A DNA stretch of 62,695 bases. Origin: Pseudomarimonas arenosa. GTDB taxonomy: Bacteria > Pseudomonadota > Gammaproteobacteria > Xanthomonadales > Xanthomonadaceae. Of the stretch, positions 50,022 through 61,200 are shown piece after piece (the first letter of the stretch is position 1; the number at the start of each line of letters is the position of its first letter). The position numbers and the translations under genes are program-made. The DNA is taken from positions 1-62,695 of the forward strand of contig NZ_JACYTR010000025.1 in NCBI RefSeq assembly GCF_014841215.1, written 5' to 3'. Below the pieces are notes generated by a model that saw only the letters and a list, made by a program, of their open reading frames with translations, was not told the origin of the DNA and ran no database searches.

Positions 50022-51296
50022 TCAAATCGCCTTGTCGGTCTTGCGCATCGGGTTGTTGGGGTGGGTAGTCCAGTCGGCGAAGCCGCCGTCATCAACCCGT
50101 TGCATGGTGATGCATTTATCCACCGGGCAAACATGCATGCACAAATTGCAGCCGACGCATTCGGCGTCCACCACTTCAAACAAGCGAACGCCGTTTTTCT
50201 CTTTGGTAATCGCCTGGTGCGCGGTGTCTTCGCAGGCGATGTGGCAGAGCCCGCACTTGATGCACTTGTCCTGATCGATGCGGGCCTTGATGTCGTAGTT
50301 GAGGTTGAGGAATTGCCAATCGGTAACGTTCGGGATCGCCTTGCCGACAAAATCATCCAGAGTGCGGTAGCCCTTGCTGTCCATCCAATTGGACAAACCC
50401 GAGATCATGTCCTCGACGATGCGAAAACCGTAATGCATTGCTGCTGTGCACACCTGCACCGACCCCGAGCCCAGGGCCATGAACTCGGCTGCATCCTGCC
50501 AGGTACCGATTCCGCCGATGCCGCTGATCGGTTTGCGGTGAGTTTCGGGGTCGCGGGCGATCTCGGCCACCATATTGAGCGCGATGGGGCGAACGGCCGG
50601 GCCGCAATAGCCGCCGTGCGTTCCTTTGCCATCCACCGTCGGCGTCGGCGCCATCAAATCCAGGTCTACTGACACAATGGAGTTGATGGTGTTGATCAGC
50701 GACACCGCGTCGGCGCCGCCCTTGAACGCAGCGCGAGCCGGGGCGCGTATGTCAGTGATATTGGGCGTTAGCTTTACGATGCAGGGCAGCTTCGAATGCT
50801 GCTTGACCCAGCGCGCCACCATTTCGATGTATTCAGGCACCTGGCCCACGGCCGAACCCATGCCGCGCTCGCTCATGCCGTGCGGGCAGCCGAAATTCAA
50901 CTCCACCGCATCGGCGCCGGTGTCTTCGACTTGCGCCAGTATCGATTTCCACGATTCCTCGTCGCAGGGCACCATCAGCGAGACGATCATGGCGCGGTCC
51001 GGCCAGTCGCGCTTGATCTGACGTATTTCGGCCAGGTTAACCGCCAGCGGTCGATCGGTAATCAACTCGATATTGTTTAAGCCGGCGATGCGCTGGCCAT
51101 TCCATTGCACCGCGCCGTAGCGTGAGCTGACGTTGACCACCGGTGGATCCAGCCCCAGGGTTTTCCATACCACGCCGCCCCAGCCGGCCTCGAATGCGCG
51201 GTTGACGTTGTACGCCTTGTCAGTCGGCGGTGCCGAAGCCAACCAGAACGGATTCGGCGAACGGATGCCAGCAAAATTGCAAGTCAAATCAGCCAT
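50022..51296 (-). CDS. preA: Dihydropyrimidine dehydrogenase subunit PreA
   Basis: A 424-residue flavoprotein that, with PreT, reduces uracil and thymine to their dihydro forms. It combines an FMN/pyrimidine-binding barrel (SAPPTDKAYNVNRAFEAG, VELNFGCPHGMSERGMG, KLTPNITDI, ISGIGGIGTWQDAAEF) with a C-terminal pair of [4Fe-4S] motifs, CIKCGLCHIACED and CVGCNLCMHVCPVDKC. ATG at 51296 has GGAGA at the right distance and overlaps the preT stop by 8 bases, so the subunits are translated together. Confidence 0.95.
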   Translation of the reverse strand: MADLTCNFAGIRSPNPFWLASAPPTDKAYNVNRAFEAGWGGVVWKTLGLDPPVVNVSSRYGAVQWNGQRIAGLNNIELITDRPLAVNLAEIRQIKRDWPDRAMIVSLMVPCDEESWKSILAQVEDTGADAVELNFGCPHGMSERGMGSAVGQVPEYIEMVARWVKQHSKLPCIVKLTPNITDIRAPARAAFKGGADAVSLINTINSIVSVDLDLMAPTPTVDGKGTHGGYCGPAVRPIALNMVAEIARDPETHRKPISGIGGIGTWQDAAEFMALGSGSVQVCTAAMHYGFRIVEDMISGLSNWMDSKGYRTLDDFVGKAIPNVTDWQFLNLNYDIKARIDQDKCIKCGLCHIACEDTAHQAITKEKNGVRLFEVVDAECVGCNLCMHVCPVDKCITMQRVDDGGFADWTTHPNNPMRKTDKAI

Positions 51297-52656
51297 GCGT
51301 CTTCTCCGTTGCCAAGAAGCGGTCAATCGCCTGCGCTGCCCGCTTGCCGTCTTCCACCGCCTGAACGGTAAGATCCACCTTGCCGCCGACGCAGTCGCCG
51401 CCGGCCCACACCTTGCTCAATGAGGTGGCGTAGTTCGAGTCCACCACGATGCGGCCTCCCTTGGTGGCCAACACTTCGTGTTGGCCCGCCTGCAGTGGGG
51501 CGGAAACCAACACCTGTCCGATGGCTTTCAGCGCAACATCGGCGTCGAGCGTGAAGTGTTCCCCGCTGCCCCGTGCCTTGCCGTTGGCATCGGCTTCGGT
51601 GTACTCAAATTCGACCGCCGACAACTTGCCATCGACGCCGATAAACCTGCTCGGCTGCGCCCACTCGATCACGTGTACGCCTTGCTCTTTGACGAAGGCC
51701 TGTTCGTGGGCGGTGGCGCTCATCGAGGCGGCGCCCCGGCGGTAGACCATATACACCCATTCGGCGCCAAGCTTCTTGCTCTGCACCGCAGCATCAACCG
51801 CGGTATTGCCACCCCCGATGATCACCACACGGCGTCCCACTGGCATCTGTTGCAGATCCTCGCACTGACGCAATTGCGCAATCATGTCGACCGCATTGGC
51901 CACGCCGCTAAGCTGCTCACCCTCGATGCCGAGGGCATTCACCCCGGCCAATCCCATGCCCAGAAAGACTGCGTCGTACTCAGCACGTAGTTCCGCCAAT
52001 GACAGGTTCTTGCCGAGTTCACGGTCGCTGACGATTTCGATGCCGCCAATCGACAGCAGCCATTGAATTTCCCGCTGCGCGAAGTCGGGCACCTTGTAGG
52101 CGGCGATGCCGTATTCATTGAGCCCACCGGCTTTTGGCTGGCGGTCGAATACCTGTACCTGGTGCCCGCGCAGCGACAGGGCATGCGCGCAGGCGAGGCC
52201 AGCCGGGCCGGCGCCGACCACCGCTATCTTCTTGCCGCTGTCGCTGGCGCGCTGAAACAGCGCAGCATTTTCTTCAAACACCCAGTCGGTGCCGTAGCGC
52301 TGCAGGGCGCTGATTTCGACCGGTTTGTCTTCGTCGGTGTTGCGAACGCAGACACCCTCACAAAGAATCTCGGTCGGACACACCCGAGCACAGATGCCGC
52401 CAAAAATGTTGGCTGACAAAATGGTCTCGGCCGCGCCGCGCAAGTTGTCCGTGCTGATGCTGCGAATAAAGCCCGGAATGTCGATGCCGGTAGGGCAGGC
52501 GGTGATGCAGGGCGCGTCGTAGCAGTAATAACAACGCTGCGATTCGATCAACGCCCGCTGCCGATTGAGCGGCGGTGCGACATCCTCAAATGCGGCGGCC
52601 AGCTCTTCGCTGGAACGGCGTGCCGCGGCGATATCGCCAACTTGCTTTCTTGCCAT
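51289..52656 (-). CDS. preT: Dihydropyrimidine dehydrogenase subunit PreT
   Basis: A 455-residue NAD(P)H:flavin oxidoreductase subunit. An N-terminal helical Fe-S domain (QRCYYCYDAPCITACPTGID, CARVCPTEILCEGVC) is followed by two nucleotide-binding folds (VVGAGPAGLACAHAL for FAD; VIIGGGNTAVDAAV for NAD(P)H), as in the glutamate synthase small subunit family. It passes electrons to PreA. ATG at 52656 has GGGGA upstream. A 71-base gap from the amidohydrolase gene. Confidence 0.95.
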   Translation of the reverse strand: MARKQVGDIAAARRSSEELAAAFEDVAPPLNRQRALIESQRCYYCYDAPCITACPTGIDIPGFIRSISTDNLRGAAETILSANIFGGICARVCPTEILCEGVCVRNTDEDKPVEISALQRYGTDWVFEENAALFQRASDSGKKIAVVGAGPAGLACAHALSLRGHQVQVFDRQPKAGGLNEYGIAAYKVPDFAQREIQWLLSIGGIEIVSDRELGKNLSLAELRAEYDAVFLGMGLAGVNALGIEGEQLSGVANAVDMIAQLRQCEDLQQMPVGRRVVIIGGGNTAVDAAVQSKKLGAEWVYMVYRRGAASMSATAHEQAFVKEQGVHVIEWAQPSRFIGVDGKLSAVEFEYTEADANGKARGSGEHFTLDADVALKAIGQVLVSAPLQAGQHEVLATKGGRIVVDSNYATSLSKVWAGGDCVGGKVDLTVQAVEDGKRAAQAIDRFLATEKTHG

Positions 52657-52727
52657 GTGTTTCCCCATTGCATCCCGCTCTCAAAAGACCTGCACAGCTT
52701 CCCCGAAGCCAGTACGTGTCGACTTTA

Positions 52728-54002
52728 CTATCGTCCTGCACGCTCCAACATTGCGTGCAGCAATACATTGCAGCCCGCCTCAATCCACTCGGGCTTGGCG
52801 TCTTCCACTTCGTTGTGACTGATGCCGTCCACGCAGGGCACAAACACCATCGAAGTGGGGGCCACTTGCGCCAGATAGCAGGCATCGTGACCGGCACCCG
52901 ACACCATGTCGCGGTGCGAATAGCCAAAGAGTTCGGCAGCCGCGCGCACCGAGGCGACGCAATCAGCATCGAAGGCCACCGGCTTGTAATAGAAAATCTG
53001 TTCCAGCGTGCTGGTCTCGACTCGGGTGTGCTCGGCAATGCGTGCAATGCCAGCTCGCAATTCGGCATCCATCCGACTTAACACTTCGTCTTCCGGGTGA
53101 CGCAGATCGACAGTGAAAAACACCCGACCCGGAATCACGTTGCGCGAATTCGGATGCACCTGCAGCATGCCCACGGTGGCGCAGGCAAACGGGGCATGCG
53201 CATGGCCGATCTGGTTGACCAGATCAATCACCCGCGCTGCCGCCAGCAAGGCGTCTTTGCGGCGCGGCATGGGTGTCGGGCCGGCATGCGACTCCTGACC
53301 GGTAAACACCACCTCATACCAGCGTTGCCCTTGGGCATGACTGACCACGCCGATGGTCTTGTTTTCTGCCTCCAGAATCGGGCCTTGCTCGATGTGTAAC
53401 TCGAAAGCCGCGTGAATATCGCGGCCCCCTACCGGCAGATCACCGGCATAGCCAATCCGCTGCAGCTCCTCGCCCATGGTCTTGCCATCGATATCAGTGC
53501 GCGACAGACCGTATTCCAGCGTGAACACCCCAGCGAACACGCCGGACGACACCATGGCAGGCGCAAAGCGTGATCCCTCCTCATTGGTCCAGATCACCAC
53601 TTCGATCGGTCGATCGGTTTCGATGCCGTGGTCGTTCAGCGAGCGAATCACCTCCAGACCGCCCAGCACGCCATAGATGCCGTCAAAGCGGCCGCCGGTG
53701 GGCTGCGAATCGGCGTGCGAGCCGGTGATCACGGGGGCCAGACTGTTGTCGCGGCCCGCGCGACGCGCAAACACATTGCCCATCTGGTCGACACTGATGC
53801 TGCAACCGGCTTGCTTGGCCCAGGTCACAAACAGGTCGCGGCCTTGCTTGTCGAGGTCGGTCAAGGCAAGACGACACACGCCGCCTTTCTCGGTTGCCCC
53901 GATCTTGGCCATTTCCATCAAACTGTCCCACAGGCGTTGACCATTCACGCGAAGGGGTGGAACAGCCTGTTCACGCGCGAAGTGTTCTGGTGCAGCATTC
54001 AT
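52728..54002 (-). CDS. M20-family N-carbamoyl-amino-acid hydrolase
   Basis: A 424-residue zinc amidohydrolase (HyuC/AmaB/allantoate amidohydrolase family). GSHADSQPTGGRFDGIYG, WTNEEGSRFAP and ELHIEQGPILE hold the two-zinc site, and HAGPTPMPRRKDAL the dimer-closing part. In this cluster it would cleave N-carbamoyl-beta-alanine, though ureidoglycolate and carbamoyl-L-amino acids are family alternatives. Its neighbours preT and mmsA on the same strand make a role in pyrimidine breakdown likely. Confidence 0.85.
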   Translation of the reverse strand: MNAAPEHFAREQAVPPLRVNGQRLWDSLMEMAKIGATEKGGVCRLALTDLDKQGRDLFVTWAKQAGCSISVDQMGNVFARRAGRDNSLAPVITGSHADSQPTGGRFDGIYGVLGGLEVIRSLNDHGIETDRPIEVVIWTNEEGSRFAPAMVSSGVFAGVFTLEYGLSRTDIDGKTMGEELQRIGYAGDLPVGGRDIHAAFELHIEQGPILEAENKTIGVVSHAQGQRWYEVVFTGQESHAGPTPMPRRKDALLAAARVIDLVNQIGHAHAPFACATVGMLQVHPNSRNVIPGRVFFTVDLRHPEDEVLSRMDAELRAGIARIAEHTRVETSTLEQIFYYKPVAFDADCVASVRAAAELFGYSHRDMVSGAGHDACYLAQVAPTSMVFVPCVDGISHNEVEDAKPEWIEAGCNVLLHAMLERAGR

Positions 54003-54078
54003 TGCAGATCCTCTCCCGATCGGCTAACGCAACGTTTCCACTATTGAGATTTACGCATTGCGAGACAGGTTGGAAGCT

Positions 54079-54181
54079 CCCCTCTCCCCTTGCGGGAGAG
54101 GGGCCGGGGGAGAGGGGTAGGCGAAGCCATAGGCTCTCATTTCCCCCTCACCCCAACCCCTCTCCCGCGAGGGGAGAGGGG
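54079..54181. repeat. CT-rich palindrome
   Basis: CCCCTCTCCCC at 54079-54089 pairs with GGGGAGAGGGG at 54171-54181; two further CCCCTCTCCC/GGGAGAGGGG segments lie inside. Same family as 49782-49867. Confidence 0.85.
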
Positions 54182-54235
54182 CTTTACAGCGCAGTCTCTC
54201 AATTCGGAAACCTCAAAAATGCTCGATTACAATCC

Positions 54236-55774
54236 TCAGCCGTTGGTGGGCATCACAAATTGCGCACCGGCGCGAATACTGGTTGGCCAGCGCGAAGTCA
54301 CCGCTTTTAGCTTGGTGTAGAAGCGCACGCCCTCGGGGCCGTAGACATGATGGTCGCCAAACAGCGAGGCCTTCCAGCCACCGAAGCTGTGAAAGGCCGC
54401 CGGCACCGGAATCGGCACATTGATACCGACCATGCCGACCTGCACCCGTTGCACAAAGTCGCGTGCGGCATCGCCATCGCGAGTAAACAGGGCGGTGCCA
54501 TTGCCGTATTCGTGCGCATTGACGCGCGTCAGGGCTTCCTCGTAGCTGGCGACCCGCATAATCTGCAGCACCGGCCCGAAAATTTCTTCCTTGTACACCC
54601 GCATGTCCGGTTGCACCTTGTCGAACAGGCAGCCGCCGAGGAAGAAGCCGCTCTCGTGGCCTTTTACTTGCACGCCACGGCCATCAACCACTAGTTCCGC
54701 ACCTTCGGCGACGCCGCTATCGACATAGCCGCGTACGCGATCGCGATGGATGTCGGTGATAAGGGGACCCATATCGACATCTTCACCGCCGGGGCCGATC
54801 TTCAGCGCCCTGACCCGCGGTGCCAGCCTGGCGATCAACTGATCCGCCACCTCGTCGCCCACCGCCACCGCCACCGAGATCGCCATGCAGCGTTCGCCGG
54901 CTGAACCGTAGCCCGCTCCCATCAAGGCGTCGGCGGCCTGGTCCAGATCGGCGTCGGGCATGATCACCATGTGATTCTTGGCACCGCCCAAGGCCTGCAC
55001 TCGCTTGCCGTGACGGCAACCGGTTTCATAGATGTATTTGGCAATCGGTGTGGAGCCGACGAAGCTCACCGCATTGATCTCGGGGTGTTCCAGAATCGCA
55101 TCCACGGCGCGCTTGTCACCGTGCACCACGTTGAACACGCCGTCGGGCAATCCGGCCTGCTTCAACCAATCCGCCAGCATCAAGGAGGCCGACGGATCGC
55201 GTTCCGATGGCTTCAGAATGAAGCAGTTGCCGCAGGCGATGGCGATGGGAAACATCCACAGCGGAACCATGGCGGGAAAATTGAATGGCGTAATGCCGGC
55301 CACCACGCCCAGCGGTTGCCGCACCGAGCAGGCGTCGATGGCGCTGCCGACGTTCTCGGTGAACTCGCCTTTGAGCAAGTGGGGAATGCCGCAGGCAAAC
55401 TCGACCACTTCCAGGCCGCGTGCCACTTCGCCCAGCGCGTCGCTATGGGTCTTGCCATGTTCGGCGGTGAGCTGCGCGGCCAGGGCGTCAGCATTGGCCT
55501 CGATCAGCTCGCGCAACTTGAACATCACCTTGGCGCGTCGCACCGGCGGCGTGGCCGCCCAGGCCGGGAACGCCGCCCGGGCGGCGCTAACTGCCAGGTC
55601 CACCGTCGCGGCCGTCGCCATGGGCAGCTCGCCGGTCTGTTGGCCGGTGGCGGGGTTGAACACCTTGCCCATTTCGCTGCCATCGCCTGCCACTCGCTGG
55701 CCATTGATGTAGTGCGGAATGCGTTGCGGTTGGGTGTTGACCACCCCCTGAAGCTTTTGCACGGGAACGCTCAT
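54236..55774 (-). CDS. mmsA: CoA-acylating (methyl)malonate-semialdehyde dehydrogenase
   Basis: A 512-residue aldehyde dehydrogenase converting malonate semialdehyde to acetyl-CoA or methylmalonate semialdehyde to propionyl-CoA with CO2 release. [21 protein letters not shown] and the active-site [11 protein letters not shown] (catalytic Cys) and [13 protein letters not shown] are typical of MmsA. The N-terminal [10 protein letters not shown] and FNPATGQ fit. The start at 55774 gives the usual length (about 500). It follows the aminotransferase gene, which makes its substrates. Confidence 0.95.
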   Translation of the reverse strand: MSVPVQKLQGVVNTQPQRIPHYINGQRVAGDGSEMGKVFNPATGQQTGELPMATAATVDLAVSAARAAFPAWAATPPVRRAKVMFKLRELIEANADALAAQLTAEHGKTHSDALGEVARGLEVVEFACGIPHLLKGEFTENVGSAIDACSVRQPLGVVAGITPFNFPAMVPLWMFPIAIACGNCFILKPSERDPSASLMLADWLKQAGLPDGVFNVVHGDKRAVDAILEHPEINAVSFVGSTPIAKYIYETGCRHGKRVQALGGAKNHMVIMPDADLDQAADALMGAGYGSAGERCMAISVAVAVGDEVADQLIARLAPRVRALKIGPGGEDVDMGPLITDIHRDRVRGYVDSGVAEGAELVVDGRGVQVKGHESGFFLGGCLFDKVQPDMRVYKEEIFGPVLQIMRVASYEEALTRVNAHEYGNGTALFTRDGDAARDFVQRVQVGMVGINVPIPVPAAFHSFGGWKASLFGDHHVYGPEGVRFYTKLKAVTSRWPTSIRAGAQFVMPTNG

Positions 55775-55825
55775 GCGTGTCTCCCAAGTGAGGCGCGGGT
55801 AAGGCGCGTTAAGTAGGGCCCAGGC

Positions 55826-57178
55826 TCAGGCGACCGCGCGTATCGACGCGCGCAAGGCCTCGATCAGGGCGTGGATTTCGGTCGGCGTGCTGATCACCGG
55901 CGGGCCGAGCGCGATGGTGTCGGCAGTAAAGCGCACCAGGAAGCCGCGTTTCAACGCGTCCTCGAACAAGCGTACCGCGCGCAGTCCGGGTTGGCCCGGC
56001 AACGGTGTCAGGTCGATGGCTGCCGCTCCCACGCAGTTGCGGATGTCGATCACATTGGGTTCGCCGCGCAGCGAATGCACCCCGTCTTCGAGAAGTTTGC
56101 CGAGCTCGGCAAAGCGCTGCGGCACTTCGTCTTGGGCCAAGATATCCAAGGTGGCGTGTGCTGCGGCCACCGCCAAGGGATGCCCTGAATAGGTGTAGCC
56201 ATGGAACAGCTCCACCGCATGCGCGGGGCCCTGCATGAAGGTGTCGTAGATCGACTGATCGGCAATCACGCCGCCCATCGGCACCGTGCCGTTGTTGACG
56301 CCCTTGGCAAACACCAGCAAGTCAGGGGTGACATCGAACGCCTGAGCGCCAAACCAGCTGCCCATGCGACCGAATCCGGTAATCACCTCGTCAAAGATCA
56401 ACAGGATGCCGTGCTTGCTGCAGATCTCGCGCAGCCGCTTCAGATAGCCCTGCGGCGGCGGGATCACGCCCACCGATCCCTGCATCGGTTCAACGATCAC
56501 CGCCGCAATGGTCGACGCATCGTGCAGGGCAACGATGCGTTCAAGCTCGTCGGCCAGGTGGGCTCCCCAGCTCGGCAGTCCGCGCGAAAATGCGGTCTCC
56601 GCCGGATTGTGGGTATGCGGCAAATGATCGACGCCGCTGAGCATGGCGGGTGCGAACATCTTGCGATTGGCCACCATGCCGCCGACCGAAATGCCGCCGA
56701 AACCGACTCCGTGATAGGCCTTCTCGCGACCAATAAAGCGCGTGCGCGAGGCCTCGCCGCGCAGGCGATGGTAGGCCAGGGCGATTTTCAGCGCGGTGTC
56801 GACGCCTTCGGAACCGGAGTTGGTGAAGAACACCCGGTTTAGCTGTCCTGGCGCCTGTTCGGCGATGCGCTGGGCCAACTTGAAGGTGGCCGGGCTGCTG
56901 ATCTGGAACGCAGGCACGTAGTCGGCGACATCGAGTTGTCGCTTGACCGCTTCGGTGATACGCGGGTCGCCGTGACCCAGCCCGCAGCACCACAGGCCAG
57001 ATAGGCCGTCGAACAGTTGCTGTCCCTCGACCGTGGTGTAGTAGGCGCCCTTGGCGCTGGCCATCAAACGGTCGAGCGGTCGATGCTGCTTGAAGTAGCG
57101 GTTATGAGTGAAGGGCATCCAGTACGGATCGAAATCCAGATCCGTCACCGCTGCCGGTGAGCTGTTAGTTTGCGTCAT
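55826..57178 (-). CDS. Beta-alanine:pyruvate aminotransferase (omega-transaminase)
   Basis: A 450-residue class III PLP aminotransferase. It contains HTHNPAETAFSRG, IFDEVITGFGRMGSWFG (PLP-binding aspartate) and LLVFAKGVNNGTVPMGGV (Schiff-base lysine). The sequence LDFDPYWMPFTHNRYFK at the N-terminus matches omega-amino acid-pyruvate transaminases. It would turn beta-alanine or beta-aminoisobutyrate into the semialdehyde. First pathway gene of the minus-strand run after the deaminase. The long upstream region may hold the promoter. Confidence 0.92.
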   Translation of the reverse strand: MTQTNSSPAAVTDLDFDPYWMPFTHNRYFKQHRPLDRLMASAKGAYYTTVEGQQLFDGLSGLWCCGLGHGDPRITEAVKRQLDVADYVPAFQISSPATFKLAQRIAEQAPGQLNRVFFTNSGSEGVDTALKIALAYHRLRGEASRTRFIGREKAYHGVGFGGISVGGMVANRKMFAPAMLSGVDHLPHTHNPAETAFSRGLPSWGAHLADELERIVALHDASTIAAVIVEPMQGSVGVIPPPQGYLKRLREICSKHGILLIFDEVITGFGRMGSWFGAQAFDVTPDLLVFAKGVNNGTVPMGGVIADQSIYDTFMQGPAHAVELFHGYTYSGHPLAVAAAHATLDILAQDEVPQRFAELGKLLEDGVHSLRGEPNVIDIRNCVGAAAIDLTPLPGQPGLRAVRLFEDALKRGFLVRFTADTIALGPPVISTPTEIHALIEALRASIRAVA

Positions 57179-57369
57179 TGCCTGCTGCGCCCCCTTGGCG
57201 CGTCGGGGCCGGCCAGCCCCTGATGTTTCTTGTGGTCGGGCACAACGTTAACCACGAATGCCACCACGCGTCCATAGCCTGGTGAGGTTGCGCTCCAGAT
57301 GACCAAGCGAGCGGCTTCGTTCGATCGGATCTCGCATCCGCAACCCCGCTGTGCGCTACGCCCACAGCC

Positions 57370-57390
57370 GGCCCCTTAACTTAAGGGGCC
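57370..57390. promoter_or_regulatory. 21-bp perfect palindrome
   Basis: Arms GGCCCCTTAA and TTAAGGGGCC around one central C. There is no T-tract, so it could be an operator for a dimeric regulator or a weak terminator of the deaminase gene. It is about 190 bases before the aminotransferase start. Confidence 0.5.
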
Positions 57391-57424
57391 TCCGAACCGC
57401 CAAAGCTGCTCCGAACAGATGTAG

Positions 57425-57466
57425 GGTGGGCCGTTCGACAGGCTCACGACAAGCCTGTGGCCCACC
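57425..57466. repeat. Compound hairpin with TTCGACAGGCTCA core
   Basis: Outer stem GGTGGGCC/GGCCCACC (57425-57432, 57459-57466) with an inner stem ACAGGCT/AGCCTGT. It is a variant of the TCGACAAGCTC family. Confidence 0.75.
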
Positions 57467-57531
57467 GTTGGCGACACGATGGTGCTCGCCGCCACCCACC
57501 CGGAATGTGCTGTTTTTCAAAAACTTGCTAG

Positions 57532-57969
57532 CTATTCGCCGATATCCTCGTTCCACAGCGCCGGCTTTTCGGCCATGAATCGACGCATCAATTCGATGCA
57601 GGTCGGGTCGTCCAGCACTTCCAGCGCCACGCCGCGGCTACTGAGCAGGGCTTCTTCGCCAAGGAAACTGCGATTCTCGCCGATCACCACACGCGGAATG
57701 CCATACAACAGGATGGCGCCACTGCACATCGGGCAGGGCGATAGCGTGGTGTAAAGCACGCATTCTCGATACACCGAAGCCGGCTGACGCCCAGCGTTCT
57801 CCAGTGCATCCATTTCGCCGTGCAGCACGGTCGAGCCCTTTTGCACCCGGCGATTGTGGCCGCGACCGATGATGATGCCGCGATGTACCAAGACCGACCC
57901 GATCGGAATCCCGCCTTCGGCCAGTCCAGCTTGAGCTTCGGCAATCGCCGCCTGCATGAATTCATCCAT
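57532..57969 (-). CDS. Cytosine deaminase-like nucleoside/base deaminase
   Basis: A 145-residue zinc deaminase of the CDA fold, close in layout to yeast cytosine deaminase Fcy1. HGEMDALENAGR (zinc His and catalytic Glu), TTLSPCPMCSGAILLYGIPRV (PCxxC zinc cysteines) and the C-terminal LMRRFMAEKPALWNEDIGE are the landmarks. It would turn cytosine into uracil, feeding the cluster. ATG at 57969 has a GGAGAGG site; the frame extends to 58227 without family similarity. Guanine or tRNA deaminase is less likely because of length and context. Confidence 0.85.
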   Translation of the reverse strand: MDEFMQAAIAEAQAGLAEGGIPIGSVLVHRGIIIGRGHNRRVQKGSTVLHGEMDALENAGRQPASVYRECVLYTTLSPCPMCSGAILLYGIPRVVIGENRSFLGEEALLSSRGVALEVLDDPTCIELMRRFMAEKPALWNEDIGE

Positions 57970-58233
57970 GTAATCCTCTCCATTCCTTGGCAGCGTTCGG
58001 AAACCGCCGAGTGCCTTGCCTGAACGAACAGTAGGGGTTTTCTCAGCATGTTGCTTGTTGCACTGCAGCAAAGGCCGGCGGCCGGTACGGGCCTGAATCG
58101 TGTAGGCGGGAAGGGGCTCCCGGCGCGATGGCCTTGACGATGCGCTCAGTCGAAGCGCACATTCAGCAACGTTGGGGCGCACTTGAGTTGACTCGAAAGT
58201 CGCCACAACAGCCCGAATGGGGGGCACGAGCGA

Positions 58234-61200
58234 ATGGGCGTCAGCGCAAGAGTGCGGGCCTCAGCCGAGTTGGCGCCAATGGCGATGGCGCGCGCCGCTC
58301 GATTTGCGCTCGAAGTGCTGGTTGCCTGCCTCGTTACCCTGATCATTTCGTCAGTCTCTCAGGCCGCAGCGAACGAAGTGTTTCGCTCTGGATTCGAGCT
58401 CGAATCGTGGTTGGATCGAGCCGAGGTCCTCCCAGCCCCCAGCACGGTGTTGGACGCAGACGCGCTGCCTCAGGTTGGCATTCGCTGGAACGATGGCGAA
58501 AGTCTGACGGGGCCTTGGGTTTTGGTGTTGGACGGGGTGGAAATCGGCGCCTCCGCGGCGCACAGCCCCAGGGAGGTTATCCACACGGCGAGCACTCCAT
58601 TGGCGGAGGGCCGACACCAGGCCGAGTTTCGCTATGGCAGTTTGGTGAAATCCTGGTCGTTCAGCACAAGGACAGACCCTGAAGTCCTGGATCTTTCTCC
58701 TTTCGGTCATGTTGAGGGGGATGACTCACAACCACCGATTCGTGCCGAATACACAGATGTCGGCTCTGGCATCCACCTCTCAAAAGTGCGCCTTGTCTTG
58801 GATGGCGTGGATGTTACCTCAGGGGCGGACATTCAAGAGGGAGGGCTGAGCTACACGCCTTCCACCCCATTGGCCGACGGCATCCATCGTGCGGACCTTC
58901 ACTTGGAAGACCGGGCCGGCAACCAGGTATTGCGGCTGTGGGGATTTGTAACCGGCGCTGATCCGGAAATCTCGATTGAGTCTCCGAGCGAATCGCTTCT
59001 TCGCTATGCCGACCCGCTCGAAGTCCGGGCTCAGGTCAGTATCACTCGAGGGGCGCTTCGGCGAGATTCGTTGCGTCTGTTCTTGAACGAAACCGATATT
59101 GCCCCAGAGGCCGAGATCGAGTGGGATGGCGAACGGCGCGCCACAGTTCGATACGCACCGAGTGCGCCGCTCGCATCGGGTGCCTATCAGGTGGCGATTG
59201 ATGTTGCCGCAGAGAGTGGCAAAAGTGCTTGGGCGCTGCGTGCGTTCGAGATCGACATTGAACATCAGTACCGGTTGGAGATGGTCGGCACCATCGAAGA
59301 CTCGTACTCCTCCAGCATGCGAGTCGTGGCATTGGCCGAGTCCACCGCAGGCGCTCCAGGCACGATCCTGATTGCCGGCCAGGAGTCCGACGATCGAGTC
59401 CGCACGGAAGAGGGGGTTGAGTATTCCCGCGAGGTGAGCTTGACTCCGGGGCCGAATCTGATCGAGATCGTCGCGCAGTTTCCCGACGGTGAAACGCGGC
59501 GTATAGAGACGACGATCACGTATCACGCGCCGACGCAGATCGAGGTGTTGGTGCCGGCCGACCTATCGACCCTGGGTCCGATGCCCGCCGAGGGCAGCGC
59601 CACACCACCGGGCGGTGCGACGAACCTGACCGGCGCGGTCCAGCGTCCCGTCACCGTGCGTGGTCAGAGCAGTGCGCCGCTGACCGAAGTGCTGATTAAC
59701 CAGCAGTTAGCGCAGCTGGCCGACGATGGATTGAGTTTCAGCTTTCCCGACTTTTTCTTGCACGAGGGCAGCAATCTGCTCTCCGTAGTGGGCACCGACC
59801 AACGCGGCCATACGGTGACTTCGCAAATCACTGTATTTGTAGATCACACAGCGCCCTTGCTGACTATCGAGTCGCCGAGTGAGCAGGCCATCACTTCGCA
59901 GGCCCACATTGATCTGCGCGGAACGGTCAATGATGCCGTCGAGGGGCTGATCGGGGCGCCAGAGCCGACGGTCACTGTGGACAACACCACCAATGGCGAA
60001 ACCGTCACGGCGATCGTCAGCGACCGCGGCTACCTGGCCCTGAAGTTGCCGCTGGAGATCGGCCACAACGCGTTGCGGGTCTCCGCCACCGACGCCCAGG
60101 GCAATGCCCGAAGCCAGACCCGCGAGGTGGTGCGCATCGCGGTGGGCAGTGCACGTCTGACCCGTTTTGAAGGGCATAACCAACAGGGCGAAGTCGGCAG
60201 TGAATTGCCCGATCCGTTGTCGGTCCTGGCGCTGGATGCCGAGGGTTTGCCGCTGGTGAACCTGCCGGTGCGGTTCGATATCGTCCGCGGCTCGGGTTCC
60301 CTGCGCGGTGGCACCGAACCCGAGCGCTTTGATGGGGTAAACCTGTCGCGCAACCTGATCGTGCACACCGATGCCAGCGGCCAGGCCCAGGTGTGGCTGA
60401 CCGTGGGCCGCGAAGCGCGGCCCGGCAGTGACGCGGTACGCGTCTGGAGTGAACAGATCGCCGAGGAGGTGATGTTCATGGCCAGTGCTGAGCGCGGAGC
60501 CGCCCAGCGCGTGTTCATCAACGGTGCCAGTGGCCTGCAGTACCTCAGCACCGACAGCCAACCGGTGGAAGCCCTGACCGCGGTGGTGGTAGATCAGTAC
60601 CAGAACCGGCTGCCGAATGTCCCGGTGGAATTCAAGGTGATGCTGGGCTCGGCGCGCTTCAACGGCGTCGGCACCAGTGCGGACGGTCAAACGCAAACGG
60701 TGATGACCGATCGCAATGGCTTGGCTGCGGTACGCCCGATGAGTGGCAGTGAGCCGGGTCAGGTGGTGATCCAGGCCGAGGCGGTGGACGCAGATCGTCG
60801 GGTGGGCGGTGCGGCCTTTCAGCTGATGGTGTACGCGGCCACGGCGGGGCCGACGCAGTTCGCCGGCTTGGTGCAGGATCACATCGGAACGCCGTTGGCC
60901 GGCGTTCGACTCTCGATTGGGCGGACAGCGCTGACGGCGCTGAGTGACGAACGCGGGTACTTCCTGTTCAGTGATCAAGTGCCGCCCGGCAAGATCGACC
61001 TGTTTGTCGACGGCCGCGAGCTGCGCGTGGAGCGCAACGGCGAGTGGCTGGAATACCCGGCACTGCACTTCGAAACCGCGGTGGTCGTCGGTCAACTGAA
61101 TCAGCTGCCGCATGCGGTGGTACTGCCGCCAATCAACCACGGCCAAGCGAAAATCGTTGGCGGCAACCAGGACGTCGAATTCACCCTGCCGGGCTGGGAG

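Larger units (their letters stand above)
57179..57531. other. Intergenic region upstream of the aminotransferase gene
   Basis: 353 bases containing the palindrome at 57370-57390 and the compound hairpin 57425-57466; no gene. It likely holds the promoter of the aminotransferase/mmsA genes, but I cannot place the boxes. Confidence 0.5.
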
